Origin: Romanomermis culicivorax
Lineage: Eukaryota > Nematoda > Enoplea > Mermithida > Mermithidae
Direction of reading: 5' to 3'
DNA length: 64,000 bases
NCBI GenBank assembly: GCA_963922205.1
Contig: CAWUHX010000069.1
Coordinates: 434,001 to 498,000 of the forward strand
The stretch's first letter is position 1, and every line of letters starts with the position of its first letter. Under the pieces are notes generated by a model. It had not been told where the DNA came from. It ran no database searches and saw only the letters and a program-made list of their open reading frames with translations. A program made the position numbers and the translations under genes. Positions 21,921 through 32,716 of this stretch are shown here, piece after piece.

Positions 21921-22694
21921 ATGAAGTCAGAAATTGATTTACCTTCACAGATTGAGAATAAGGTCCAAGCTGCATTTGAAAATGCCCTTGGACCACTCAA
22001 CCAAAAGCTAGAGGCTATGAATGGCAGAAGGCACCCTCCTGTGTCCAGCTTCATGGCCCCTCCTGCCTTTTCAGGTGCTTTTGGTGAGTCCATAACGGAT
22101 TTTATATCCCACTTGACCGGCTTCTTTACACTTCAAGGGGTAACGGAAGCGGATCATGCATATAAAATTGCGTTTTTGGAGTCTTGCCTCACAGGTCCTG
22201 CTCTGGCATCCTACCGGGACTTTAGCAGTGGTACTCCGCAGCCTACCCGCTACGAAGAGTTCACAGCTTTTCCTAGGAGAGACTTTCCAGTAGGGCGTGA
22301 TTCAGATCTGCATCAGCAGTTGATCCAGGATCGCCTGCAGAAGCCGACTGAATCCGCGATAGTCTACCTTGAGCACCTTAAGAGACTGTCCAGGGTGGCT
22401 TATCCGGATCTCGCGACTGACGTTAGGGATTCTATTATTAAACCTATCTTTCTAAGAGGGTTGAGACCAGTCCTTAGAGATAGTATTAAGTTCAGGGAGT
22501 TCACAACTCTTGAAGAGACTCTCAAAGCAGCCTGCTACGCGGAATCACAGATTTTTCGGGATGAGATTAGGTATACTGCCCCATCTAATGCTGTTTTCTC
22601 TTCAGAACAAAGGACCGCCGACAACGTCAGGTCAATGTCGAATCAAAGGAGCACCGCTCAACGTCCGTCGGCCACGCCGTCCGACGAGGTTTGA
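21921..22694 (+). CDS. gag: Gag, matrix/capsid part (257 residues), ends at TGA
   Basis: Gag builds the virus-like particle that packages element RNA in the cytoplasm. The ORF starts at the first ATG after an in-frame stop at 21756 and encodes a typical retrotransposon Gag: a short coiled N-terminus (IENKVQAAFENAL), then FSGAFGESITDFISHLTGFF, then CLTGPALASYRDF and YLEHLKRLSRVAYPDL. The last two correspond to the conserved capsid helices of Ty3/gypsy Gag. No zinc knuckle is present before TGA at 22692-22694. The knuckles lie just downstream in the same frame (22710 ORF), so the stop separates capsid from nucleocapsid. The stop context is TGA-C, a leaky type. Either readthrough or a nonsense mutation explains it. 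Confidence 0.85.
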   Translation: MKSEIDLPSQIENKVQAAFENALGPLNQKLEAMNGRRHPPVSSFMAPPAFSGAFGESITDFISHLTGFFTLQGVTEADHAYKIAFLESCLTGPALASYRDFSSGTPQPTRYEEFTAFPRRDFPVGRDSDLHQQLIQDRLQKPTESAIVYLEHLKRLSRVAYPDLATDVRDSIIKPIFLRGLRPVLRDSIKFREFTTLEETLKAACYAESQIFRDEIRYTAPSNAVFSSEQRTADNVRSMSNQRSTAQRPSATPSDEV

Positions 22695-22709
22695 CGTTTA
22701 CAATCGGAG

Positions 22710-25700
22710 ATGGCCCGGCTCACGGCTCATGTTGCACGACTTACGGCTCAGCAATCGGCGCCACCTTCGAGAAATTCGACGCCGTCATCGACGCCGTCGA
22801 CGCGTGTCCAGGCCGCCGGCGATCGCCCGTCAGGGGCACATCTACAGATGTGCTCCTACCATGGACGCTGCACCCACAACGACGCTACTTGCCGGGCACA
22901 AAATCCCGATAGCGCCGGCCCTAGCACCGCCTCCGCCACCGGCGCCAGCCGTTGCTATTTTTGTCGAACGAGGGCGCACCCGACTGACCGATGCGACAGA
23001 CCCTGCCCGCATTGCCGAAAATTACGAGTGCACCGGGCAACAGCTTGCCCCAATCGAAATTCGACACTGCCTGGTGAGACTAATTTTGGTAACTCTGGTT
23101 ATTCTCCTCAGGGGGCAAGTGGAAATTTTCGGAGGTATGCTAATCCAACTCCTCACGGGATAGGGAACCAATATCGGTCACCTCCACGGCAGAATAATGC
23201 TGTAGGGGTTACCGACGGTCTTCTTCACCCAGATTTATTTGATCTGGATGATGAAGTTTTGGCTGAACACCTGGCGGATCGCTCACAACTGTGTTATCCT
23301 GTCTGTGTAATCAGTATTGGTTTTTCAGCTACGGCAGCAGTTTCGGCGACCCCATTGTCGAATTTTCCGCTGCCACCACCGAAATACGCGACGCCGGTCA
23401 ATGTAAACCCGTCAGCGACACCGAAGACGACTGGCGACGTCAGCGTAATCGCGTCGTATCGACCGACGGAAGGTACAACGGCGCCACCGGCACGTGTTAT
23501 CAACCAGGGACCGCCGCCCGGAATTCCCACGGACTCCGCGTTGGAGGTCGTCGGTCAACTGGAATCGATGAATCTGATAGGTAAACTGCCTTCTTTTTCT
23601 GAAGTTTCAAGTTCACAAAGTAGATATCTTTACAAGTCTCCGGCTTTACTGATTTCTTGCTTACAGATTCCTCATCCGTCACCGACGCGATGCGGGCTGT
23701 TTGGTCAACCGACTTGGCCAAAAAGTATCCGCACCTCCCCTGGGCGCTACTCAACGAGCCGTTCGAGGTTGAGGCGCTTACGGCCGCCGACGTCATGCTA
23801 TCGGCACCGGCGGTGTTGCGGATTTTGGGACCCGACGTCGCTCGACGGGCGCTCGAGTTTATCGCCGACGGAACTATTCGCGCCACCCCGGTGGACAAGA
23901 TCCTGTTGGACGGTGAACCGTCGTCGCCGGCAGTGGACGCCGTCCGCCGCGCTGTGGAGAGGGCCAGTCGCAACGTGCGGCCCACAGCGGTTGTTGCCAC
24001 GTCACCGACAACAACGACGACGGGAGCCCAAACTTTGGCGGCGATTGCGCCCCAGCAACCGGTCGCCAACGCCTTTGGAGAACCGTTGCCCGCCGTTCAC
24101 AACGCCGTCAACGTCACCGAGGCGTCGCCATTCCCGACGGCTACCGTCCCGCGGTCCCCGAAGATTGGCGTTCTTCCAGAAGTCCACCCCGGAGGAGGCT
24201 TGGTCATCGACTTCCCCGGAGAGGAGCCCGCGTCGTCCGACGACGACGACGTCGAAGAATGAAGCCGCCCGACGGGTGAAAAATGTAAATTTTGGTGTAA
24301 ATTTGCAGACGCCATTTGTAAATATTTTGTTTGTATTAAATTGGGCCTTCGTGACACTACTGTTCTTAGGAATGAGCTCTGCAACACATGCTACTCAATA
24401 CCAATTTTGTGGTCTTTCAAGAAGCGGTCATCCACTTGAGCTACCTCAAAAAGTTGAATGCAAACCACCAAAATCTTCGTGGAGTCCACGACGCATGAAC
24501 GTTACAGTATATGTACCTATTTCTGATCCAATCACGACTAAAGCATGGAAATGTACCCTACGGAATCGGAAGGTATGCACAAACACTGGTTTTTTTGGAT
24601 CTAGGGGCATTACTGCGGACGTCATTACTACTCAGCACCTCGCGCCTGCGGCGTGTACACTAGCACATCGCACAAAGGTGTTTGGTTTACAAAAGCTCGT
24701 GGAAATACGTCCTGGCTTTTATAGCACTAACCAAACACTGGAGGTGATGTACTCATGGTGCTGCAATGACGTCTGCAAGACAGTGACTAACCTTTTCATC
24801 GAGGAGGGACAGGTCGCTTCGTGGGATGGCACTACAGCTCTAAGTACCTTAGGAGATGTAGGTGGATGCAGTCCCACTGCAGGTCAATGCACTACTCTAG
24901 ACGGGGTAATTGTTTGGCCTGCCACAAACTTTACAGCACAGTGCCATTATCGGCCACAGGGTAATTACACTGCGTCTGTATCAGGGAACCACATCATCAT
25001 CGATGATTTGCAGGTTGCCCTGAAGATCCCGGGAAACTCTCGTGTGTTTCGACTGTGTCCTGACCTCCGGTTGAATACAGTACGAACGGATCAGGGTCTT
25101 CTTCTACGCATCCACGGAAGATTTAATCTGACCCAAAGGTTATTCGGATTGGCAAAGGACTCCGTCCCTGACCCCGTCAATGCCAAACTGAATTACCTGG
25201 CTCAGCAGATCAAAGAGTCGGAAATTAACAATTTTCGATTCATGTGGCTAGAGTTGTGTTCTCACGCTCAACGCTACCTTGATCTGACTTGGCAGTTGCT
25301 TCGTTTTGACCCTACACTAGGAGCCCGGGCATTCCTTCAGCGGAATGACCTGATGGCGGAATTTACGGGTGAAGCACTGACAATATGGCCGTGTCAAAAG
25401 GTCAACGCCACTTATGTCTATCATTCGTACCGAGTGGGAGACACCTGTTACAAGTATCTACCCGTACAGGTTGGCGGTACCATTTATTTTGCCACCCCCG
25501 GCGGCCCAGATCTCACTAAATTCAGTCCAAGGGTGCCGTGTGACCACCACTTCACAGGGATTTTCCGAAATCACTCTGGCTGGTTTACTGAATCTGGCAC
25601 GGTCCATGTGAGCCACATTCCGCTTGAGCTGTTCTGGAAGCAGCGCTTCAACGTCACTCACTTTGACGCTCCGGCGCTCTTTCATGATCAGTTGGCGATG

Positions 25701-28700
25701 ACCCCTTCAAGTTTTGCTTTCTTTAAACAGTACGTTTACAAGACTGAGCAAATTGAAGCAGTCTTGAACCGGTTGGTAAACTATACAGCTGGTTTATCCC
25801 TACAACCAGATACTCTGTACCAGGCGGTTGCAGGGGTAGGGACTGACATCAGAGCCTCACTGGAAGGTGTTGGTCTGGCAGCAAACCATGTGATTACTGG
25901 TCAGCAGCACAACCTCATGCAAGGCTTACAGTCTCTCTTGAGCGGACCAGTGCAGCTAATCTTTAACACACTTATTGCCCTGGCAGTACTGGCCAGTACA
26001 GGATTTCTCATCTACGTTGGGATCTCCTATTACCTCAGCTACCGCCTGCGGAAAAGACAGGTTCGGTTTGTTAGCCAATACTCTCCGTTGAACCTCCTCC
26101 GGAAAGTTCAGCGTTGGGTAGGTTTTCATTACGTACAGAACGATGTGCCAACTCAGTTAGACAGGATCACTCCGTGTTTTGTTGTACTGGTTGACCACAA
26201 GGAAACTCCAGCTTTCCTTGATACTGGTTGTCCACGGACTATTATTAGTCAACACCTTCACAAAGCGCTGATCAAAGAAAGTCCGAAGGCGGCAATGGCT
26301 TTCCAGCAACATCACGACTTTAATCCATTGATGAGTATCAATGGTAAAGCCGTACATACTCTCCTTTCAGGACCGTATGAGATAATGTTGCCTGGGACCC
26401 GTCAGCCACACACACGAGTGGATATACATCTCCATGTGTGTAAGACTACGTCTCCTTTCTGGGCACCGGTCGATCTGATTCTTGGATTGGACTTTTTAGA
26501 ACAATTCCAGAATATTACGTTTGACTACCAACAACATGTCTGTCGATTGAATGCAGTAGAACTACCACTTCTGTTGACAGCAGCTGAGATTGATCAGATC
26601 GAACCCTGGTGGGAGAACACACGTTCACTATCAAGGGCCTCCCACAGGTCCGGGTCTCAATCAAGGTCCAGGACTTCGTCCCTTTCTCGGCCACACTCGC
26701 GAGCTTCCTCCATTGCCTCATCCCGTGGGTCAACCAGAGGAAGTAGGACCTCTTCTAGGCGGACTAGTGGTCATTCCATGGCCAGGCCAGGGTCAAACTG
26801 TCCTCGACCACCGCCTGGAAATTCTCCAATTACACTGGAGAAAGGCCGTTTTCGCGAGCCTAGTGATTCTGATGCACCTGCATCCCCTGTACTAGAGGTG
26901 CCACCACTCTCTGATGTTGAGGTTGAATCACTAGGAGCTACTCAGAGCTCAGGAGAAAGGTCAGATCATGTACTCAGTGTTCAGGTCCATCCGACTCCTG
27001 AGGCCAATCCGGAAACATCGGTTGGCTATGCTCTGGTAGGTTTGCTCCGACGCACTGGTTTACCTATACCTAGGCGAACCAATGCGCCAGAGTCGAGCTT
27101 TGATGACTCTGTACCTGACCCAGGTCATGTAGTATCAGCTTTCTACCCCACTGAGATGAGGACCCCTCATATCAAGGTTCTACTGAACAATTGGGTAGAG
27201 GCCAAAGCTCTAATTGATACTGGAGCAGTTTTCTCGCTCCTAGATCACAAGTTGGCGGTCCAGTTACCCGACTTGGTACTCACAGAGACTAGGGCTCGCC
27301 CCATAGCAGCCAATGGGTCCCCGATTCTACTGCTAGGCTCTGCCTATGTCACGGTGACAGTGGCTGATGTCTCTGAACGGATTCAAGTCCAGGTTCAAGA
27401 GAATTGTTCAGCGGAACTAGTCTTGGGGACGAACTTCCTCGGACGTTTCAATTGCGTCAGTTTGAGCTGGGAGAAATCCTTTCTCCAGTTCAAGGAACTT
27501 CGAGTTCCGTGTGAAGGCCTCATCCACAATCCACCTTCTGCTCGTGGGGCGCTACCCTTGCAGGAGTTGATTGTCCTTGAGCCTCGCTCGCTAACACAAT
27601 TCACTGCACCCGTACCTTCAATATATGCAACTGTACCCGAAGTAGCTTTCTTCCCTAAGCCTCTTTTGGGTCAGCAACGCCATGTATACTTTGCTGGTAC
27701 TGTGAGTACTGTGACCAATGGTCGCATACCCCTACAGGTAGTTAACCCAAGCACACACGCAGTGGTTCTCTACCCACACACGACCATCGGTCATGTGCAG
27801 ATGCACACTGATTCCTCACAGGGATCGGCGGTCAAGGCTGATACCATTCTTGACCGTAAGTGGGTTGAAGCCAATGCTGTGATATCTTCAGATATCTCCT
27901 CACAGGATAAAACAGCGTTGCTCGATCTGCTGGTCGCATTTACTGACCTCTACGCGGTTGATGAAAAGGACACAGGTTCCACTGACCTCGTGCACCATGA
28001 GATCAGCACGGGTGACGCTCGCCCAGTCCGCCGTTTCCCTTACCACACCGCGCCCAAGGAAAAGGATCTCATCATACAAGAGGTCAAAGCGCTCCAAGAG
28101 AAAGGTATTATTCGGCCTAGCACTTCTCCCTGGGCTACTAACACCGTTTTGGTTCGCAAGAAAAATGGGTCACACTGGATGTGTGTTGATTTTCGTGGTC
28201 TCAACGAGGTCACGAAAAAGGATGTCTACCCTCTCCCACGGATTGATGACATCCTGGACACACTCAAGGGTATGAAATACTTCACTACCCTTGACCAGGC
28301 TAACGCCTACTGGTCCATACCTATTGCCGAGGCAGACAAGGAAAAAACGGCGTTTAATACACCTATTGGACTCTACGAGTTCAACTATCTGCCTTTTGGT
28401 CTCTGCAATGCCCCTGGGACGTTTCAACGCCTCATGGATCTGCTTCTTACAGGACTGCAGTGGCGCACTGCACTGACCTATCTCGATGACATCTTGGTGT
28501 TCGGGAACTCTCACACCCAGATGCTTGAGCGCCTGACGGATGTGTTTACGCGTCTCCGTCAGGGTGGAATGAAGCTCAGACTGAGCAAGTGCAAATTTTC
28601 GCACTCTGAGGTAGAATATCTCGGGTACCGCATCTCACAGAAAGGTCTCGAACCAGACAAAGTCAAATTGGCTGCCGTCCAGGATCTACCCATTCCACAA

Positions 28701-30815
28701 AACGCTAAGGACATCAAGTCTTTTCTTGGTCTTGTGTCTTATTACAGGCGTTTCATCCCTGGTTGCGCTCGGCTCAGCGAGCCGCTGACCAAGCTCTTAC
28801 GGAAGGAAGTTACCTTCCAGTGGTCAAAACCTCAGCAATCGGCGTTCGACGAACTCCGAAGGCTGTTGTTGAACCCTCCTGTCCTGCGCCATCCGGACTT
28901 TACGAAATCCTTTATACTTCAAACGGATGCAAGTATTTCGGGGATAGGAGCAGTTCTAAGCCAGTTGGACGAGAATGGATACGACCATCCTGTTGCGTAC
29001 GCCAGTCGAGGGTTAACAGCAGCTGAGAAAAACTACACTATTACCGAGTTGGAGACTCTCGCTGTTGTCCATTTTGTCAAGCACTTTCGGCCATACCTTT
29101 TTCAACATGAGGTGGTCGTTCAGACCGACCACACTGCTGTTAAGGCAGTGTTGGAAAAACCGAACCCTTCGTCCCGGATAGCTCGGTGGGGCCTCGCGTT
29201 AGCTGAATTCAAACTGACTATTCAGCCGCGGAAAGGTCGGTCTAATGGTAATGCCGACGCATTATCACGCCTTCCTGATCCTAATTCCCTTGCCGGGGAG
29301 AGTATTGACGATATTCCCCTATACAGACCCGAGGGAGAAGTTATGATGATTTCCGATGGTGCTCAGCGCCTGGCGAACTCATCCCAAAGGACCACCAATG
29401 GTGCGCAGCACCTGGCCAGGTCTGAGTCTTATGCAGAGATATCACAGGATGCGCAGCACCATGACCTTCTCGCAACTCAATTCAAGGATCCGGACTTAGC
29501 CTCCATTCTCAGGTCACTAAACCCCTACGGTGATCAGAATGATGTTAATGGCTACCACCTGTTGGATAACATCCTTCAGAAGTGGACAGGCGAGTCCAAC
29601 AAGATTGTTGTCCCTCGTTCAATGGTTACTACCATTATTGAGGCTCATCACAATGACATTCTTGCTGGACACTTTGGTGCGAAACGTACCGCGAGGCTTA
29701 TAGCCCGCAGGTACCACTGGCATTCCCTCAGTGCGGACGTCAAGTCCTTTTGTCAGCAGTGTGATCTTTGCCAAGGGAATAAACCTGCGAGACAGAAGAC
29801 CCGTGCAACTCTGAAACCGATCTCCATTATGGGTCCGTTTCATCGAGTCGGTGTCGACTGTATGGGACCAATGACCACTAGTGAAAACGGAAACCGATTC
29901 ATTGTAGTTTTCATCGACTACTTTACTAAATGGGTTGAAGCTTTCGCTACTCCGGACATTACTGCGCAAACCATAGCTCGACTTTTTGTTACTCAAATTG
30001 TCTGCAGACATGGGGCACCGCAGATTCTTCAGTCTGATCGTGGTACTGATTTCACGTCCAAACTGATGACTGAAATCACTGCCATTTGTTCAACGAAGAA
30101 AATCCACTCCACCGCTTATCATCCCATGACAAACGGAGAGGTGGAAAGAGCTAACCAAACGCTAGCCACACGGTTACGTATGTATGTCCACCAAGGTCAT
30201 ACTGATTGGGATGAACACCTGCCGTACTCTGTGTTCGCTGTCAACATTAGCATGAATGAGTCCACAGGGTATTCACCCTTTGAACTCATGTATGGTCGTA
30301 CTCCCATGCTACCTGTTGATGCAGCACTCTCATTCAACCCTCCGGCCCATATCATAGATGTTTCCACTTATGATATGGAGGTCAAACGGCATTTTACAAA
30401 TGCCTTGACCTTGATCCAGAGCAGAATTGAGAGATCACAGGCGGCTTATGCTAGGTCCTACGACCGCATGGCACGAGATGTCTCATACAAGGTTGGGGAT
30501 CAAGTGCTCAAACTGCGCACTACTGGAAAACGTGGTCTGACGCCCAAATTATTGCCCATTTATGATGGCCCCTACCTTGTCACGAATGTGGCTTATCCTA
30601 ATGTCACTATTCGACTTGAGACTGATCAAGAAGATACTGTGCATGTCAATCAGCTCAGACGCTACGTGTCACCAGCTCAGCCTGCAGAAGAAGAGGAGAT
30701 ACCTTCCACTTCCCAGGTCATCGAGACGGCACCTTTGTTGATCCCGTCAACAAATAGAGATTTTACACAAGATCTCATTGACCCACATCTTGATGCGGAG
30801 GTCGCCGACCCGTAA
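22710..30815 (+). CDS. pol: Polyprotein: nucleocapsid, Env-like, two proteases, RT, RNase H, integrase
   Basis: A 2701-codon ORF in the same frame as gag; the sense codons after the TGA begin at 22695. Rough residue positions: three tandem zinc knuckles about 50-125 (CX2HX4HX4C, CX2CX4HX4C, CX2CX5HX4C); a Pro/Thr-rich stretch; an Arg/Ser/Pro-rich segment about 310-520 that is the off-frame reading of a better coding frame; an Env-like glycoprotein about 534-1140; retropepsin 1 with DTGC (1171) and ILGLDFL (about 1257); an SR-rich linker about 1300-1355; retropepsin 2 with DTGA (1503) and LVLGTNFL (about 1571); RT about 1763-2000 with YLDD (1924-1927); RNase H from about 2065; integrase with HHCC (from about 2312), DDE core (about 2382, 2443, 2477) and GPY/F module (about 2610). 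No frameshift interrupts RT to integrase, so activity is plausible. Expression as one 2701-residue chain is unlikely; readthrough, splicing and proteolysis are inferred. Confidence 0.9.
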   Translation: MARLTAHVARLTAQQSAPPSRNSTPSSTPSTRVQAAGDRPSGAHLQMCSYHGRCTHNDATCRAQNPDSAGPSTASATGASRCYFCRTRAHPTDRCDRPCPHCRKLRVHRATACPNRNSTLPGETNFGNSGYSPQGASGNFRRYANPTPHGIGNQYRSPPRQNNAVGVTDGLLHPDLFDLDDEVLAEHLADRSQLCYPVCVISIGFSATAAVSATPLSNFPLPPPKYATPVNVNPSATPKTTGDVSVIASYRPTEGTTAPPARVINQGPPPGIPTDSALEVVGQLESMNLIGKLPSFSEVSSSQSRYLYKSPALLISCLQIPHPSPTRCGLFGQPTWPKSIRTSPGRYSTSRSRLRRLRPPTSCYRHRRCCGFWDPTSLDGRSSLSPTELFAPPRWTRSCWTVNRRRRQWTPSAALWRGPVATCGPQRLLPRHRQQRRREPKLWRRLRPSNRSPTPLENRCPPFTTPSTSPRRRHSRRLPSRGPRRLAFFQKSTPEEAWSSTSPERSPRRPTTTTSKNEAARRVKNVNFGVNLQTPFVNILFVLNWAFVTLLFLGMSSATHATQYQFCGLSRSGHPLELPQKVECKPPKSSWSPRRMNVTVYVPISDPITTKAWKCTLRNRKVCTNTGFFGSRGITADVITTQHLAPAACTLAHRTKVFGLQKLVEIRPGFYSTNQTLEVMYSWCCNDVCKTVTNLFIEEGQVASWDGTTALSTLGDVGGCSPTAGQCTTLDGVIVWPATNFTAQCHYRPQGNYTASVSGNHIIIDDLQVALKIPGNSRVFRLCPDLRLNTVRTDQGLLLRIHGRFNLTQRLFGLAKDSVPDPVNAKLNYLAQQIKESEINNFRFMWLELCSHAQRYLDLTWQLLRFDPTLGARAFLQRNDLMAEFTGEALTIWPCQKVNATYVYHSYRVGDTCYKYLPVQVGGTIYFATPGGPDLTKFSPRVPCDHHFTGIFRNHSGWFTESGTVHVSHIPLELFWKQRFNVTHFDAPALFHDQLAMTPSSFAFFKQYVYKTEQIEAVLNRLVNYTAGLSLQPDTLYQAVAGVGTDIRASLEGVGLAANHVITGQQHNLMQGLQSLLSGPVQLIFNTLIALAVLASTGFLIYVGISYYLSYRLRKRQVRFVSQYSPLNLLRKVQRWVGFHYVQNDVPTQLDRITPCFVVLVDHKETPAFLDTGCPRTIISQHLHKALIKESPKAAMAFQQHHDFNPLMSINGKAVHTLLSGPYEIMLPGTRQPHTRVDIHLHVCKTTSPFWAPVDLILGLDFLEQFQNITFDYQQHVCRLNAVELPLLLTAAEIDQIEPWWENTRSLSRASHRSGSQSRSRTSSLSRPHSRASSIASSRGSTRGSRTSSRRTSGHSMARPGSNCPRPPPGNSPITLEKGRFREPSDSDAPASPVLEVPPLSDVEVESLGATQSSGERSDHVLSVQVHPTPEANPETSVGYALVGLLRRTGLPIPRRTNAPESSFDDSVPDPGHVVSAFYPTEMRTPHIKVLLNNWVEAKALIDTGAVFSLLDHKLAVQLPDLVLTETRARPIAANGSPILLLGSAYVTVTVADVSERIQVQVQENCSAELVLGTNFLGRFNCVSLSWEKSFLQFKELRVPCEGLIHNPPSARGALPLQELIVLEPRSLTQFTAPVPSIYATVPEVAFFPKPLLGQQRHVYFAGTVSTVTNGRIPLQVVNPSTHAVVLYPHTTIGHVQMHTDSSQGSAVKADTILDRKWVEANAVISSDISSQDKTALLDLLVAFTDLYAVDEKDTGSTDLVHHEISTGDARPVRRFPYHTAPKEKDLIIQEVKALQEKGIIRPSTSPWATNTVLVRKKNGSHWMCVDFRGLNEVTKKDVYPLPRIDDILDTLKGMKYFTTLDQANAYWSIPIAEADKEKTAFNTPIGLYEFNYLPFGLCNAPGTFQRLMDLLLTGLQWRTALTYLDDILVFGNSHTQMLERLTDVFTRLRQGGMKLRLSKCKFSHSEVEYLGYRISQKGLEPDKVKLAAVQDLPIPQNAKDIKSFLGLVSYYRRFIPGCARLSEPLTKLLRKEVTFQWSKPQQSAFDELRRLLLNPPVLRHPDFTKSFILQTDASISGIGAVLSQLDENGYDHPVAYASRGLTAAEKNYTITELETLAVVHFVKHFRPYLFQHEVVVQTDHTAVKAVLEKPNPSSRIARWGLALAEFKLTIQPRKGRSNGNADALSRLPDPNSLAGESIDDIPLYRPEGEVMMISDGAQRLANSSQRTTNGAQHLARSESYAEISQDAQHHDLLATQFKDPDLASILRSLNPYGDQNDVNGYHLLDNILQKWTGESNKIVVPRSMVTTIIEAHHNDILAGHFGAKRTARLIARRYHWHSLSADVKSFCQQCDLCQGNKPARQKTRATLKPISIMGPFHRVGVDCMGPMTTSENGNRFIVVFIDYFTKWVEAFATPDITAQTIARLFVTQIVCRHGAPQILQSDRGTDFTSKLMTEITAICSTKKIHSTAYHPMTNGEVERANQTLATRLRMYVHQGHTDWDEHLPYSVFAVNISMNESTGYSPFELMYGRTPMLPVDAALSFNPPAHIIDVSTYDMEVKRHFTNALTLIQSRIERSQAAYARSYDRMARDVSYKVGDQVLKLRTTGKRGLTPKLLPIYDGPYLVTNVAYPNVTIRLETDQEDTVHVNQLRRYVSPAQPAEEEEIPSTSQVIETAPLLIPSTNRDFTQDLIDPHLDAEVADP
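23667..24262 (+). CDS. Second-frame exon reached by a predicted 86-nt intron in the retrotransposon
   Basis: Within the long ORF, 23581-23666 is a textbook intron: donor GATAG/GTAAAC and acceptor TTTCTTGCTTACAG. Exon 1 ends in phase 1. Joining to 23667 enters the +2 frame, which stays open to TGA at 24260-24262 and encodes about 198 residues after the junction. This frame looks protein-like ([30 protein letters not shown], acidic C-terminus DDDDVEE) and its third positions are GC-rich. The unspliced frame over the same bases gives an implausible Arg/Ser/Pro/Trp-rich string. Spliced RNA would make a Gag-like protein with zinc knuckles plus this C-terminal domain. The product has no recognised family. 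The same frame also has an ORF start at 23657, inside the intron. Confidence 0.65.
24309..26130 (+). other. env: Env-like membrane glycoprotein region of the polyprotein
   Basis: Begins with a hydrophobic, signal-peptide-like run ([17 protein letters not shown]) after a splice-acceptor-like TTTGCAG at 24302-24308. That acceptor is in phase 0, so a spliced env mRNA could supply a start codon. The ectodomain of about 530 residues has many cysteines and at least nine N-glycosylation sequons (for example near 24502, 24935, 24964 and 25122). A transmembrane segment ([18 protein letters not shown]) lies at about 25970-26025, followed by a basic RLRKRQ stop-transfer. A GFFGS segment between cysteines and a CYKYLPV motif remind me of chuvirus-type glycoproteins captured by other LTR elements; this is a tentative family guess. 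It is fused in frame upstream of protease. Confidence 0.75.
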
Positions 30816-31275
30816 TCAAGTAGCCCTTCTCTTCTTTACTTACGGACGGGGTCGTCCTTTTTCGAAGGACCGCCGTGCCCCTCACAAAATACTCACTTCT
30901 GTTCCAAGCCGGAGTAGCAGTGTAAAGAAGAGATTGAGCAGCGATCAATGCATCTAAACTAGGGTATTGCTTCACATTGCAGGCGCATCCATGCGATAGC
31001 CTATATCTCGCCTCTAAAATTTTTCTTCTAGTCTCGTTTCAGATTCCACAAATCAACCGACAATTGGCAACTTCACCGAAGGGATCAAATGACGTCAGCA
31101 ACTTCACGCATCTCCAATGGACGTCAGCAACTCCACGCAACATTGACACAATTCCACAAACCAGAACATACCGAAAAACCACTGAACCAGCAACCGCTCG
31201 CCGTCACCCTCACCTGAACGTTTGACCGTCGCAGCCGGCACAAGGACGAGGACGCCCTTTTTCGAAGGACCGCCG
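30816..31275 (+). other. 3' untranslated region of the retrotransposon
   Basis: No gene. Two copies of the leader motif GACGTCAGCAACT reappear about 32 bases apart (31091-31103 and 31121-31133), as they do in the left copy near 2329-2371. A purine-rich run AAGGACGAGGACG lies about 25 bases before the 3' LTR and is the only polypurine-tract candidate I see. It is weak and not adjacent to the LTR. Confidence 0.55.
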
Positions 31276-32712
31276 TGTCACGTGCCGACGGATTTCGTCG
31301 AACGTCACGTGATTCACATCACAATTTTCCATTATGTTTTTCGTTATGTTTTGTGTTACAGTAATTTACACCAATTTTGCGTTTCGCTTTTATACTTTTA
31401 CATGCAATTTATGTGTGTACTTTTTATGTTTATTTCTGTTGCTTTTGCGCACATTTATTTCCGTTTCGATTTATTATTTTCAATCGCACACGTAGACTAC
31501 GGTATGTGCCCGCTAGTCAAGAATTTCCGTTAAAGATAAGCTCTCCGAGCTCATCGCTGTAATTAGAGCGCAACGTGCACTTCTTATCAGTAAAAACTAG
31601 CGACGTTTCACAACGTGAAACGACTAGTTGAAATTCTTCACTAGTGATGTTCCTATGTTAAGCATGGAGAGTGAAAACTCGCCCCAATGCTTAACGTTGT
31701 GAACTGAAAATGTCTATGTGATCATAGGCATCTTCTGCAACGATTTCCGCTGCAAAAGTTAGCTTGGGGGAGTGTTAACTCCGCCCAAGGCATACTGTAG
31801 TCTATGGAGCCCTTTAAAAGGGCATGTTTTGTGTGTTTTTGGCACTCTCTTTGAGCCTAACTGGTTTTTCGTCGTTTAGCTTCACGTCGCGTCCGCCGTC
31901 GATATTTTTATTATATTTTTATTGTTGTCAACTGCGTTGCCGTCACACGTCGAATAAATTACCATATTTTCGTCCCCGACCTACACACCTACACTTACAC
32001 ACGTCGCCTACAGTAACCCGACCGTAGGAACCCGTCGCCGTCGCGGTTAGTGTAGAGACCCGTCGCCCCCTCGCCGAGGAAACGTTAGTGTCGCCGCCTG
32101 CCAATTAGCAGCCGCCGAATCCCCACGCCGAATCGCTCGGAGTTCGTTCCCACATCGCCGTCCGTAGGACCCCGCGTTTGACCCCGAACCCGTCGCCCAG
32201 CGCCGAGTAACTTGAGAAGGAGTATCGTGAGTCCTCTCAGGGGTTATTGTTATTGAGGGTATATTTGTGGGAGTCTCCCCTAAGCTAGTTTTCCCTCGGA
32301 AGGACCCTCAGTTAAGAAAGCCCTTAGACCCTTAAGGTCAGGGCCAATAAAGGGGATTCAGGTTAACAATCGGGTCCCCTACAGTAAGCCATTCCTCGAA
32401 TGGCACCGTCCCCCATTCCGTAGAATGAGGATTAGGGATTGACACCCCCGACCCGGCCGCGTTGTCCATTATTCTACAGCATTAACCCCAGGACAAGGCC
32501 GAGATACACCATAGGTTTACCTGTGGTAGTATCAGCTGGGTTGGGTTCCCGAAACAGAATACATTACTGGAGCCACCCCACGGGGTCACAGCATGTCACC
32601 TACCGTGTCATGGCCATGTTTCCTATGGGATGTGGTACGGGTTTGCCCGTCAATGTGACTGATCACCACCTCTGTTTAATGTGACATGGCTCCACTTCTG
32701 TTTAATGTGACA
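31276..32712 (+). repeat. 3' LTR of the complete retrotransposon
   Basis: 1437 bp, same ends as the 5' LTR (TGTCACGTG...AATGTGACA). About four substitutions relative to it are visible (for example GTGATGTTCC versus GTGACGTTCC and TAACAATC versus TAATAATC). It carries the TATA-like box (31810-31822) and AATAAA (31953-31958). The flank begins GTCA, matching the target duplication. Confidence 0.95.
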
Positions 32713-32716
32713 GTCA

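Larger units (their letters stand above)
16419..32712 (+). mobile_element. Complete 16.3-kb Ty3/gypsy-type LTR retrotransposon with internal Env-like region
   Basis: Two LTRs of 1437 bp (16419-17855, 31276-32712) enclose a 13.4-kb interior. A 4-bp target duplication GTCA flanks the element (16415-16418, 32713-32716). The interior holds a primer-binding site, a structured 4-kb leader, gag (21921-22694) and a 2701-codon ORF (22710-30815) with zinc knuckles, an Env-like glycoprotein, two retropepsin domains, RT, RNase H and integrase. By eye the two LTRs differ at about four positions, so the insertion is recent. The RT-RNase H-integrase order and the GPY/F module place it with Ty3/gypsy (Metaviridae). 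The Env position upstream of protease is unusual, since Env normally follows pol. Confidence 0.93.

Noticed and set aside
22510-23163. 217-codon Arg/Pro-rich ORF overlapping gag and the zinc knuckles
   Set aside because: A shadow frame of GC-rich coding sequence. The knuckle motifs are in the other frame.
30977-31225. 82-codon ORF between pol and the 3' LTR (also 2215-2463) as a possible env or accessory gene
   Set aside because: No ATG of its own, no signal peptide and no domain. The region holds leader-type motifs and looks untranslated.
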